A stretch of DNA of 13,640 nt from an uncultured Ruminococcus sp. (lineage in GTDB: Bacteria > Bacillota_A > Clostridia > RUG12999): positions 1-13,640 of the forward strand of contig CACZTG010000160.1 in assembly GCA_902783995.1 (NCBI GenBank), given 5' to 3'. Numbering within the stretch: position 1 is the stretch's first letter; every line of letters begins with the position of its first letter. This document shows, piece after piece, positions 1 through 6,754 of this stretch. The position numbers and the translations under genes are program-made. Under the pieces are notes generated by a model, which saw only the letters and a program-made list of their open reading frames with translations, was not told where the DNA came from and did no database searches.

Positions 1-231
1 ATATTTTACTCCGAGACTTGTATATGTATAAAATTGACTTTTTTGTTCCATAGTTTTATAAAAACCTTTCGGTACAGGAATTGCGCAGCCTATTATACAT
101 TTACCGTTCGGCAAGATATTTAAAGGGTTTCTCTGCGGGTTTGTTCCCTCAAAAAGCTTCAAATCGCCTATTCCGCAAAGAACCGCCCCAAGCTCTTTTG
201 CTTTGCTTTTTATTTGCTCCGCATTAAGCAT
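1..231 (-). CDS. QueG/reductive-dehalogenase-like Fe-S oxidoreductase, paralogue B (N-terminal part, truncated by window edge)
   Basis: This open frame of 77 codons starts with ATG at 231 and continues past the left edge, so only the N-terminus is visible. Its protein begins MLNAEQIKSKAKELGA and lines up without gaps with the N-terminus of the next gene upstream: both share the ACGIG/LCGIG turn, an IIG strand, an IP-x-G segment and QFY-x-Y near residue 70. It is therefore a tandem paralogue of that gene. The start is supported by an AAAGGAGA ribosome binding site about 8-10 bases upstream. It lies 21 bases downstream of the paralogue, so the two are almost certainly co-transcribed. The iron-sulfur cysteines expected in the C-terminal half lie outside the window, so the function is inferred only from the relationship. 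It could be a second isoenzyme or the partner subunit of a heteromer. Confidence 0.8.
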   Translation of the reverse strand, partial: MLNAEQIKSKAKELGAVLCGIGDLKLFEGTNPQRNPLNILPNGKCIIGCAIPVPKGFYKTMEQKSQFYTYTSLGVKY

Positions 232-252
232 AGCTGTAAATCTCCTTTCCTT

Positions 253-1332
253 TTATCTGTCCATTTTCCATGCCTTGCCGTGGCGCAGCGGCTCTTTAAA
301 TCTGCCTTCCATACAGCCGCCCTTTTTTTCAAGCATTGACACGCACGCTCTTATACAGCCGCCGCACTTTGCCATATTATAGCCTACCCAGCTCGGAAAA
401 TATTTTTCAAGCGCTGTATAAACCTTCATAACCTCTTTTTCGTTTGCGTTATCGGTTACGCCTTCAAGCAAATCGAGCATACCGTTTTCGTTTTTATCAA
501 AAATTTCTTTCGGAACAAACGGATTATAATACCTGCCGCCATGTGTATAGAACGCGTAACAGCGCCACATATCAATATCGCCCCATTCGCATTTTTTACC
601 CGCGAGGTCAACTGTCACGGTTTTTCCGGAATTAATCTTCGGTATGCAGCCTCCGGGACACTCTCTCACGCAGGCTCCGCATTTTCTGCAAAGCGGCTCG
701 CCCGAATACATTTCATCATATTCAAGCTCCGCATCGGTAAATATAAAAGCGACACGCTGAAGCGGTCCGAACTGCGGTGTAAGAAGCATTTTACTCCAGC
801 CTATTTCGCCTAAGCCGCAGGCAACCGCAGCAATACGAAACTGAAACTGCAAGTCCGGCGGAACTTTTCCTTCCGCAACCTCACGGGTAAACTGCACGCT
901 TCTGTGATGCGCCGTTTTGCCTTTAGCGTGTTTACTGACTTCAATCTGTTCTTCAGGTGAAAGCGTGTTACCGGGGCTGCCGTCCATATCGGAAACAACT
1001 CCTCTTGCGCCTGTATTTCTGTAAACAAACGCCTCATATCCCTCATCTTCAATTATTCTACCGACATGATGAAGTACGGCAGGCGCAAAAATCTCGTTAA
1101 TGCCTCCGTATGCCATAGAAGGGTACTGATAAAACTGCGTTCCTTCTTCAATACCTCTTTGAACGCCTCTCGGTATTCTGAAAACAAAACCGATTATACT
1201 CTTAATTCCCGGAAACAGACGTCTCGGGTCCATCTCCTTCGGCGCGCCATCAAAACGCGAAACCGGTCCGATGCCGCAAGCGTCAGCGCCGGCTTCAAGA
1301 GCAGCCTTTTTAATCATTTCACTCGTCAGCAT
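253..1332 (-). CDS. QueG/reductive-dehalogenase-like double [4Fe-4S] oxidoreductase, paralogue A
   Basis: The 359-residue protein has an N-terminal region like the domain preceding the ferredoxin part of epoxyqueuosine reductase QueG and reductive dehalogenases, including an ACGLGEIGWSKMLLTP segment at 171-186 typical of this group. It then has a ferredoxin-type cluster motif C215-x2-C218-x2-C221-x3-C225-P. A second cysteine set, C323-x2-C326-x3-C330 with C340, plus C248 and C258, suggests a second cluster. No signal peptide or Tat motif is visible, so it should be cytoplasmic, unlike respiratory dehalogenases. It lacks the C-terminal extension of many QueG proteins. The start is ATG 1332, behind GAGGAGAT; a longer reading to 1383 has no ribosome site and would overlap the neighbour further. 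It overlaps the upstream U32-like gene by 14 bases, indicating translational coupling. The substrate is unknown. I prefer a QueG-like oxidoreductase over true QueG because of the tandem paralogue and operon. Confidence 0.8.
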   Translation of the reverse strand: MLTSEMIKKAALEAGADACGIGPVSRFDGAPKEMDPRRLFPGIKSIIGFVFRIPRGVQRGIEEGTQFYQYPSMAYGGINEIFAPAVLHHVGRIIEDEGYEAFVYRNTGARGVVSDMDGSPGNTLSPEEQIEVSKHAKGKTAHHRSVQFTREVAEGKVPPDLQFQFRIAAVACGLGEIGWSKMLLTPQFGPLQRVAFIFTDAELEYDEMYSGEPLCRKCGACVRECPGGCIPKINSGKTVTVDLAGKKCEWGDIDMWRCYAFYTHGGRYYNPFVPKEIFDKNENGMLDLLEGVTDNANEKEVMKVYTALEKYFPSWVGYNMAKCGGCIRACVSMLEKKGGCMEGRFKEPLRHGKAWKMDR

Positions 1333-2326
1333 AAAAAACCATCTCCTCAAAGCTAAGTAATGCTTTTTCTGTATTATATACAAGCTTATCGCTTGTTACC
1401 TTTTTTTCTATCAGACTGTTTTCAAAAAAATAGGGTTTTATTGTTTCCGTATGGTTAGGTTCAAGAAGCGAAAGCACACTACCTGTAAATTTTTTATTTT
1501 TAATATACGCGTCAAGAACTCTAACCGGATTTTCGTTTACTCTTGTAGCAAGCTTCATTGCCGGAAACAAGCCTTCATACAAATAAATATCCTCGGGACG
1601 AATAAAATTTGTGATTTCCGCCAGCTTGCCGATATTTTCTCTGTTTTTTAAATAGCTGTGACATATTCCCTCAAAAGCGTAACCGTTATCCATAGCCGAA
1701 ATTTCACTTTCATGTGAAACAAGATTATCGTGAAAGGTGTGAGCGGAACAATTATTAAGGCATCCGCTGTTTGCAAGCGCGTACAATGTTTTTCCGTTTT
1801 CGTCACACCATAATTTCATACGTTTTATCGCGGTAAAATCACGGTTAAGCTCACGTTTTAAATAAAAGCTGTCAAAAAATTCTTTTACATAATCCATACC
1901 CTCTTCCGAGCCGATACACATATTTACGGAAGCACGTATATCAATACCGGAAAAGTTTGTCTTAATAAATTTCGCGATAAGAGGCGAAGTCGTTGTAACG
2001 GATTTTAAACCATATCTCGTTTTCACAAAATCTATGCTGTCGCCCACCTTTTCAAAAAAAGCACGGGACTGGCTGTCTTTACCGTAACAAGCGGCGTTAA
2101 AAAGAAGATTCATATTAAGCCCTTCATCTGACAGCTTTTTCAAGTCAGCGTTCATTTTTTCCAAAGCATCAAAAGAGGTCATATCGTTACGCTTTATCTG
2201 ATTATTTCTTCCGTTCGGAAAATCCGCCCACGAAAAATATATCTCATCAATATCTTTTTTATATTCCGTTATTTTATCCGTAAATTCCGAATCCGAAAAA
2301 AGCTGATAGCCCACGGAAAATTTCAA
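1319..2326 (-). CDS. Peptidase-U32-like TIM-barrel protein, probably Fe-S binding
   Basis: The protein has 335 residues from a TTG start. Its N-terminus (FSVGYQLF, then DEIYFSW), an NMNLLFNAACYG strand near 72-82, and GCLNNCSAHTFHDN at 188-201 resemble the barrel and cysteine cluster of U32-family proteins (UbiU/UbiV, RlhA, TrhP types). Many of these bind [4Fe-4S] and act in oxygen-independent hydroxylation rather than proteolysis. Candidate ligands are C80, C189, C193 and C222. The exact U32 signature is absent, so the assignment is by overall pattern only. I chose TTG at 2326 because AAAGGAG lies 10 bases upstream; the first in-frame ATG at 2371 has no ribosome site and lies inside the promoter region. 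It is the first gene of the minus-strand operon, divergent from the AraC regulator, and its end overlaps the QueG-like gene. It may prepare or modify the substrate of the two oxidoreductases, but that is inference. Confidence 0.55.
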   Translation of the reverse strand: MKFSVGYQLFSDSEFTDKITEYKKDIDEIYFSWADFPNGRNNQIKRNDMTSFDALEKMNADLKKLSDEGLNMNLLFNAACYGKDSQSRAFFEKVGDSIDFVKTRYGLKSVTTTSPLIAKFIKTNFSGIDIRASVNMCIGSEEGMDYVKEFFDSFYLKRELNRDFTAIKRMKLWCDENGKTLYALANSGCLNNCSAHTFHDNLVSHESEISAMDNGYAFEGICHSYLKNRENIGKLAEITNFIRPEDIYLYEGLFPAMKLATRVNENPVRVLDAYIKNKKFTGSVLSLLEPNHTETIKPYFFENSLIEKKVTSDKLVYNTEKALLSFEEMVFYADE

Positions 2327-2336
2327 TTTATACACA

Positions 2337-2343
2337 CTCCTTT
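2337..2343 (-). promoter_or_regulatory. Ribosome binding site that sets a TTG start
   Basis: AAAGGAG on the minus strand is followed, 10 bases later, by an in-frame TTG at 2326. No ATG or better-placed start lies downstream for many codons. The upstream in-frame ATG at 2371 has no comparable site. This fixes the start of the U32-like gene. Confidence 0.75.
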
Positions 2344-2372
2344 CCAAAATTAAATATATTAATATTTCCATA

Positions 2373-2401
2373 TTGACTATATCATATTTTTGTGATATAA
2401 T
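2373..2401 (+). promoter_or_regulatory. Sigma-A-type promoter of the AraC-family gene
   Basis: TTGACT at 2373-2378 is separated by exactly 17 bases from a perfect TATAAT at 2396-2401. Transcription would begin near 2408, about 45 bases before the ATG at 2453. The -10 box lies within a perfect inverted repeat, so the promoter is likely controlled. Confidence 0.85.
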
Positions 2402-2410
2402 GTATCACAA
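2381..2410 (-). promoter_or_regulatory. Probable promoter of the U32-like/QueG-like operon
   Basis: On the minus strand TTGTGA (2405-2410) is followed after 18 bases by TATGAT (2381-2386). That gives 4/6 and 5/6 matches to consensus with a slightly long spacer. It overlaps the opposing AraC promoter almost completely, so the two cannot be occupied by polymerase at once. It is weaker than the plus-strand promoter, consistent with a need for activation. Confidence 0.55.
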
Positions 2411-2412
2411 AA
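2388..2412. promoter_or_regulatory. Perfect 10-bp inverted repeat, putative operator between divergent promoters
   Basis: The arms TTTTGTGATA (2388-2397) and TATCACAAAA (2403-2412) are exact reverse complements around a 5-base centre. The repeat covers the -10 box of the AraC promoter and the -35 box of the opposing promoter, so a bound dimer could switch both. The binding protein is unknown. AraC proteins more often use direct repeats, so another regulator is possible. Confidence 0.65.
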
Positions 2413-2452
2413 GCAACAAGAAATATAATAAAACAAAGAAGTGATTTTTACA

Positions 2453-3304
2453 ATGAATTTATCCGACTTAAATCCTCATATACGCTACGCAAGAATACAT
2501 AAAACGCATTTTAACAACGTTAACGAATACAGTATTTGTTATGATTGCAGAATTTTTTTCGCAAAAAAAGCCGAAGGTCATATTATTGCCGATAATACAA
2601 AATATAATATTTCAATCGGCACAGCGATATATCTTCCTCCGCTTACTAAATATAAATTGAATTTTTCGGAAACTCCGAATTTTGAAATTATTGTTCTTGA
2701 TTTTGACCTTGTAAATGATTTTTCGGATTTAAAATCAGGTCTCGGTACCGCAACAGAAAAAAATTTCAATAAAAATAAATTCTTAAATTATCCGCTGCCC
2801 GAACTGCTTTTAAAACCTATTGTAAAGCAAATACCTCAGCTGTTACAGCCTCTTTCGCAGTGCACAAAAAATTTTCTTATATGCGACCGTTTTTACAGAG
2901 AACGCTCATCGGCAATTTTAAAACTTTGCCTGCTTGAATTTATCCGTGAAAGTCAAAAGAACGAAACATATTCCGGACTTTGTGAAAAAGTAATAGAATA
3001 TATCCATATAAATTACGCAGACGCCGGCCTTTCAAACAAGATAATTTCTGATGTGTTCGGATATCATCCATATCATTTAAGCCGTATTATCAAGCATGAA
3101 ACAGGTAAGTCATTGCGCCAATATCTTATTGACTACAGGCTGCAAATGGCGAAAAATCTGCTTCTTACAACCTCAGATGATGTTGAACAAATCGCGTGGA
3201 AAACAGGTTTTGCATCAACAGCGTATTTTGTCAAGCTGTTTCATCAAAGAACAGGCGTAACACCTAAAAGATATCGCCGCTTCAAACTCCATACAGAGCT
3301 TTAA
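2453..3304 (+). CDS. AraC/XylS-family transcriptional regulator with cupin-like sensor domain
   Basis: The 283-residue protein has an N-terminal beta-rich sensor region (about 20-90; AEGHIIADNTKYNISIGTAIYLPP is typical of the AraC cupin fold). The C-terminal double helix-turn-helix is at about 178-276. The first helix-turn-helix includes LSNKIISDVFGYHPYHLSRIIKHETG, the second includes VEQIAWKTGFASTAYFVKLFHQRTGVTPKRYRR, and the end matches the family signature closely. The start is ATG 2453, preceded by AAGAAGTGAT, an 8/10 match to the ideal Shine-Dalgarno, at 7 bases; an in-frame GTG at 2441 has no site. It is divergent from the U32-like/QueG-like operon and shares its promoter region, so it probably controls that operon and perhaps itself. 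The inducer cannot be predicted. It is the only plus-strand gene in the window. Confidence 0.92.
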   Translation: MNLSDLNPHIRYARIHKTHFNNVNEYSICYDCRIFFAKKAEGHIIADNTKYNISIGTAIYLPPLTKYKLNFSETPNFEIIVLDFDLVNDFSDLKSGLGTATEKNFNKNKFLNYPLPELLLKPIVKQIPQLLQPLSQCTKNFLICDRFYRERSSAILKLCLLEFIRESQKNETYSGLCEKVIEYIHINYADAGLSNKIISDVFGYHPYHLSRIIKHETGKSLRQYLIDYRLQMAKNLLLTTSDDVEQIAWKTGFASTAYFVKLFHQRTGVTPKRYRRFKLHTEL

Positions 3305-3357
3305 TTTTAACTTTACGGCTTCCGCTTTAATAAGCAACAGCACCTTTTGTATAAAAC

Positions 3358-3400
3358 AAAAGCACAGGCGCAGATGTATTCGTCCTGTGCTTTTAAATTC
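3358..3400. terminator. Convergent, probably bidirectional intrinsic terminator
   Basis: AAAAGCACAGG (3358-3368) and CCTGTGCTTTT (3384-3394) form a perfect 11-bp stem with a 15-base loop. U-rich tracts follow on both strands. It sits 54 bases past the AraC stop and 130 bases past the end of the converging MATE gene, so it can end both transcripts. Confidence 0.85.
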
Positions 3401-3523
3401 TGCCTGCAGAGCCATCAGAATTATACTGTCCGAAAGAACAATGCAAAAATAACATACGAAAATACCTTATCGGATTTTGAACATTAGTTTGACGATTATG
3501 TAAAAAATGAGCCTTTTAAAATA

Positions 3524-4864
3524 CTATTCCTCCTGCAGCTTTTTAACCAGCGGAAAATAGAAAAACATTAAGGTAATAATCGATAAAACCCATCCTATCG
3601 GCCAGACAAGATAGAGAAAGGTCAGGTTATGCGGACACATAGGATAAATCATATACACCCATACAAAGCGAAACAGGCACATATATGCAAGAGTCGCCGC
3701 GGCAGGAACTATGGGCTTGCCTATACCCTTCAGTGCCCCGCCCATAATTTCATTTATACCGCACAGAAAATATGTACTCGATACAATTATCATCTTTTGA
3801 CGGGAGAATTGAATAACCTCCGGCGTTCCTGACATTACCGAAGACAGCTGTCCCGAAAAAACCGCAAAAAGAGCTCCGGAAACCGCACCTACCACTGTCG
3901 TGATAAGTATTGCCTTAAATACAGCCTCCCTCATTCTTTTTATATTTCCCGCACCTATGTTTTGAGCAACATACGGCACAACAGCGAGTGAAGGCGCATA
4001 AATAATCTGATACATCACGCCGTCAAACTGATTCGCAATTGAAATGCCTGTCGTGGCGTATGCACCGAAGCCGTTTACCACCGTCATAATTATAACATTC
4101 GCCAGTGAGTACATAGCCGTCTGCAGCCCTGACGGGATTCCCAAAAACAGCATTTCTTTAAGCTCTGTGCCGTAAAATCTGATTTTTCTGAAATTAAAAT
4201 TTATATCTTTTATGCTTCTTAAAGCCCTATACGCAAGCAAGCCTATAACCGCATCCGAAATAATTGTTGACGCGCCGACTCCGCCGGCCCTCATGTCAAA
4301 TACCGCAACAAACAAAAGCGTACATACAGTCTTTATAATTCCACCCGTAATCAGAAAGTACATAGGTCTTTTTGTATCACCTGCCGCACGTAAAACCGCG
4401 GCGCAAAAATTATAAATCATAAGAAACGGTATCCCGAAAAAATACATTCTGAAATACAGTGAGGCTTCTTTTATCAGAACATCGGGGCAGTTTATAATTT
4501 TTAAAAAAATTTCCGCAAATACCGCACCGATAATCATAAGCAGCAAACCGCCTGTGACAGCCAAAGAGACAGCAGTCATTACCGATTTTTCCGCTTTATT
4601 CTTATCGCCCATACCTATTCTTTTTGCAGAAACAATATTTGCGCCTACGGACAAACCCACCAAAAGAGCTGTACACAGCGTTATCAGCGTTCCCGACGCG
4701 CCGACGGCACCAACCGCGCTGTCATTCGAAAAAAAATTAAGAACCGTCATATCGATTATATTAAACAGTATTTGCCCTACATTCATTACAATAATCGGCA
4801 GAGCTAACGTAATTAAGCCTTTTGTAACGGAACCCGACAACATATCAACATTTTTTGATTTCAT
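3524..4864 (-). CDS. MATE-family multidrug/drug-type efflux transporter
   Basis: The 446-residue protein has the length and twelve-segment layout of MATE (NorM/DinF-type) cation-antiporter exporters. It is made of two similar six-helix halves, about 15-220 and 235-440, with hydrophobic segments such as 15-42, 58-80 and 95-122. Family-like features include GLITLALPIIVMNVGQILFNIID near the N-terminus, the SVGANIVSAKRIG loop after the second helix and AAVLRAAGDTKRPMYF after the fourth. The second half repeats this as SANQF-like NQFDGVMYQI and LKGIGKPIVP. It sits in the cytoplasmic membrane and would export small organic molecules by Na+ or H+ antiport. It has its own promoter 53 bases upstream and is not tightly linked to the genes either side. 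ATG 4864 follows GGGAGA at 11 bases, an adequate but spaced site. The substrate is not predictable. Confidence 0.9.
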   Translation of the reverse strand: MKSKNVDMLSGSVTKGLITLALPIIVMNVGQILFNIIDMTVLNFFSNDSAVGAVGASGTLITLCTALLVGLSVGANIVSAKRIGMGDKNKAEKSVMTAVSLAVTGGLLLMIIGAVFAEIFLKIINCPDVLIKEASLYFRMYFFGIPFLMIYNFCAAVLRAAGDTKRPMYFLITGGIIKTVCTLLFVAVFDMRAGGVGASTIISDAVIGLLAYRALRSIKDINFNFRKIRFYGTELKEMLFLGIPSGLQTAMYSLANVIIMTVVNGFGAYATTGISIANQFDGVMYQIIYAPSLAVVPYVAQNIGAGNIKRMREAVFKAILITTVVGAVSGALFAVFSGQLSSVMSGTPEVIQFSRQKMIIVSSTYFLCGINEIMGGALKGIGKPIVPAAATLAYMCLFRFVWVYMIYPMCPHNLTFLYLVWPIGWVLSIITLMFFYFPLVKKLQEE

Positions 4865-4916
4865 TCTTTTTATATCTCCCGTACTGTAATATCACGCAGC
4901 AAATTACCCTTCCGGT

Positions 4917-4945
4917 ATTATACAATAAAACATTCAAAATGTAAA
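4917..4945 (-). promoter_or_regulatory. Sigma-A-type promoter of the MATE gene
   Basis: On the minus strand TTTACA (4940-4945) is followed after exactly 17 bases by a perfect TATAAT (4917-4922). Transcription would start near 4910, giving a leader of about 46 bases. Confidence 0.85.
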
Positions 4946-4959
4946 GCAGAGCAAACGTC

Positions 4960-4983
4960 CTGCATGAAAATTCTGTCATGCAG
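4960..4983. repeat. Perfect 8-bp inverted repeat upstream of the MATE promoter
   Basis: CTGCATGA (4960-4967) and TCATGCAG (4976-4983) are exact reverse complements around 8 bases. The repeat begins 14 bases upstream of the MATE -35 box, a position suited to an activator or repressor site. No U-tract follows on either strand, so it is a poor intrinsic terminator for the hydrolase operon. A shorter GCAAAC/GTTTGC pair brackets it (4951-4956 and 5009-5014). Confidence 0.45.
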
Positions 4984-5104
4984 CGGTATTCTCTGTATGA
5001 AATTAAAGTTTGCATTGGTATCATAACACAAGAGGGGCGTAGGAAATCTTATATATTGTGATACAGCCCGCCACCGTCTTTATTCCTCTTTCTTCTTCCC
5101 TGTT

Positions 5105-6727
5105 TTACTTTATCATACTTCTTACAGCATTTGAAACCTGTAAATAGTCATTTGTAAGAATTGTGTCTATACCCATATCTATATATTCGCAGGCTTCCTT
5201 CGGGTCATCCGACCAGAATACATTGCAAATAATACCGTGCTGATGCGCTTTTTCCACCGCTTCACGGTTAAAATACGGCTTAAAAAGCTGAACCTTTTCA
5301 CAGTTTAACCTGATTGCCCTGTCAACAATTTCAAGCGGCTTGTCCTTTACTCCGTTCCAGCCAACGCACCTGCAGATATCAGGCGCAACTTTGTGAAATT
5401 CTTCAAGGCATTTATCCGATGAAGTCATAACATAGGCGTGTTTTTCGCAATCATACTGTCTTAACAATTCCGCAATTCTTTCATACTGCGGCTCTTTAAA
5501 TTCAGCGCCCCAAATTTTTACATGTATGTTCATAATAACCGTGCAGGCAAACTTTTTTAGTATTTCTTCAAACCTGACGATTTTTAAATTTTTGAAGTGT
5601 TCACCGCTTTTAACGCCGAAATCAAGCTTTAATAATTCATCATAAGTATAGTCCCATACATTTCCTTTTCCGTTTGATACCCTGTCTAATGTGCTGTCAT
5701 GAATTGATACCAGCTCGCCGTCACCTGTTGACCAGATATCAAATTCAATTTCTTCCGCGCCAAGCGCAACGGCGGCGCCAAGCGCAGGCAAACTGTTCTC
5801 GGGGCAGACAGTGTTAAATCCACGGTGAGCGCAAATTCTCGGATACGGCATAAATTTATCTCCCGGTACCATCATACTTCCGCCGGGACGGTACAGCCAC
5901 GGTCTTCTTCCCTCATCTATATATTCATAATGAGATTTTTCTTTACCCATAAATCCCGCAGGCTTATAATATTTCTCGTGCGGATTTATCTCACAGGTGC
6001 CGATTCCTTCACTGTTTTTCATATTTAAAAGCATTTCTCCCTTTGGAGAAACAACCATACTGCAGCCGCATACTTTTGAATCTTCCCCCAATGTTACAGC
6101 TGAACGAATCAAATACGCGTTTGTATTATAAGATAAAAACCTGCCAATGAAATCCAACGCGTTATGCGTATCCGTTCTCTGATGTGAGCAGCCTATAATA
6201 ATATCAACATTTTCTCTTGCCAGCGCCGCAAACCCTTCATACATATAAAAATCATAACACGTCATAAACCCGAATCTGATTCCTTCAAGCTCAATAACAT
6301 ATGGCTTCCTGTATTCGTAACTGTATGAACAATCCAGCTCATTACCGCCCTGCTTCTCTGTTTTAACCTCCGATGGCGCAGGATGCGCCTTGTAATACTT
6401 TCCAACAATTTCGCCTTTTTTGTTAAACGCGAATGTAGTATTTCTGTACCCCGTATCACATATGTCCGCAAAATTCGCAAATACGACCGCATTACAGCGC
6501 ACAGCAGTCTCTTTAACCTTTTTCGTTATATCCCTGTTGTATTTTTCTATTGACTCATGAAACATTTTACCGTCTTTTGTATTAGCCGGTATATCGCAGT
6601 ATTCGGGCAATACGATAATATCACTGTCATCACTGCATTTGTCTATCAATTTGAGCATATTTTTATAACATTTATCCATATCATTATAATCCATCGAATA
6701 ATACGGCTGAATAACAGAAACCTTCAT
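5105..6727 (-). CDS. Two-domain hydrolase: nitrilase-superfamily amidohydrolase fused to glycerophosphodiester phosphodiesterase domain
   Basis: The 540-residue protein combines two unrelated enzymes. Residues 1-270 are a carbon-nitrogen hydrolase with the Glu-Lys-Cys triad in place: E42 in LPEYC, K113 in YYKAHP and C157 in MTCYDF. This family hydrolyses amides, carbamoyl groups or nitriles. Residues 297-540 are a GDPD barrel: H301-R-G, P309-E-N, E328-x-D330 and H343-D344, ending in GIDTILTNDYLQV. The third usual metal ligand, Glu in an N-x-E-x-K strand, is His402 here (NIHVK), so metal binding or activity may be altered. No signal peptide is seen, so it should be cytoplasmic, whereas many GDPDs are secreted. 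The ATG at 6727 follows AGGGAGAAAAGCT. It lies 27 bases behind the CocE-like gene and is the last gene of that operon. The frame is continuous through the junction, so this is a real fusion. The substrate is unknown. Confidence 0.88.
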   Translation of the reverse strand: MKVSVIQPYYSMDYNDMDKCYKNMLKLIDKCSDDSDIIVLPEYCDIPANTKDGKMFHESIEKYNRDITKKVKETAVRCNAVVFANFADICDTGYRNTTFAFNKKGEIVGKYYKAHPAPSEVKTEKQGGNELDCSYSYEYRKPYVIELEGIRFGFMTCYDFYMYEGFAALARENVDIIIGCSHQRTDTHNALDFIGRFLSYNTNAYLIRSAVTLGEDSKVCGCSMVVSPKGEMLLNMKNSEGIGTCEINPHEKYYKPAGFMGKEKSHYEYIDEGRRPWLYRPGGSMMVPGDKFMPYPRICAHRGFNTVCPENSLPALGAAVALGAEEIEFDIWSTGDGELVSIHDSTLDRVSNGKGNVWDYTYDELLKLDFGVKSGEHFKNLKIVRFEEILKKFACTVIMNIHVKIWGAEFKEPQYERIAELLRQYDCEKHAYVMTSSDKCLEEFHKVAPDICRCVGWNGVKDKPLEIVDRAIRLNCEKVQLFKPYFNREAVEKAHQHGIICNVFWSDDPKEACEYIDMGIDTILTNDYLQVSNAVRSMIK

Positions 6728-6754
6728 AGCTTTTCTCCCTCTGATGCTCCCATG

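Noticed and set aside
253..1332. Calling the gene queG (epoxyqueuosine reductase)
   Set aside because: The cluster motifs fit the wider family, but the tandem paralogue, AraC-linked operon and different length make the tRNA role unlikely; no symbol was given.
1319..2371. ATG start at 2371 for the U32-like gene
   Set aside because: It lies within the promoter region with no ribosome site, and the AAAGGAG at 2337-2343 would fall inside the gene; TTG 2326 fits better.
2388..2412. CRP/FNR-like site (TGTGA...TCACA)
   Set aside because: The half-sites are 9 bases apart, while the CRP/FNR pattern needs 6 and 4 respectively. I kept it only as an unassigned inverted repeat.
2441..2455. GTG start at 2441 for the AraC gene
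   Set aside because: No ribosome site precedes it, and GTGAT at 2441-2445 itself forms part of the site for ATG 2453.
5040..5090. Short GTG-initiated frame of 17 codons on the minus strand after the hydrolase operon
   Set aside because: A ribosome-like AGAGGA precedes it, but the peptide is tiny and has no recognisable features.
4951..5104. Structured RNA or riboswitch upstream of the MATE gene
   Set aside because: Several short inverted repeats exist, but I recognise no known riboswitch core, and most lie upstream of the MATE promoter, outside its transcript.
5825..6028. Plus-strand open frames inside the minus-strand genes (for example 541-813, 4554-4889, 9647-9934)
   Set aside because: They lie wholly within well-supported genes on the other strand, lack ribosome sites and have no recognisable domains.
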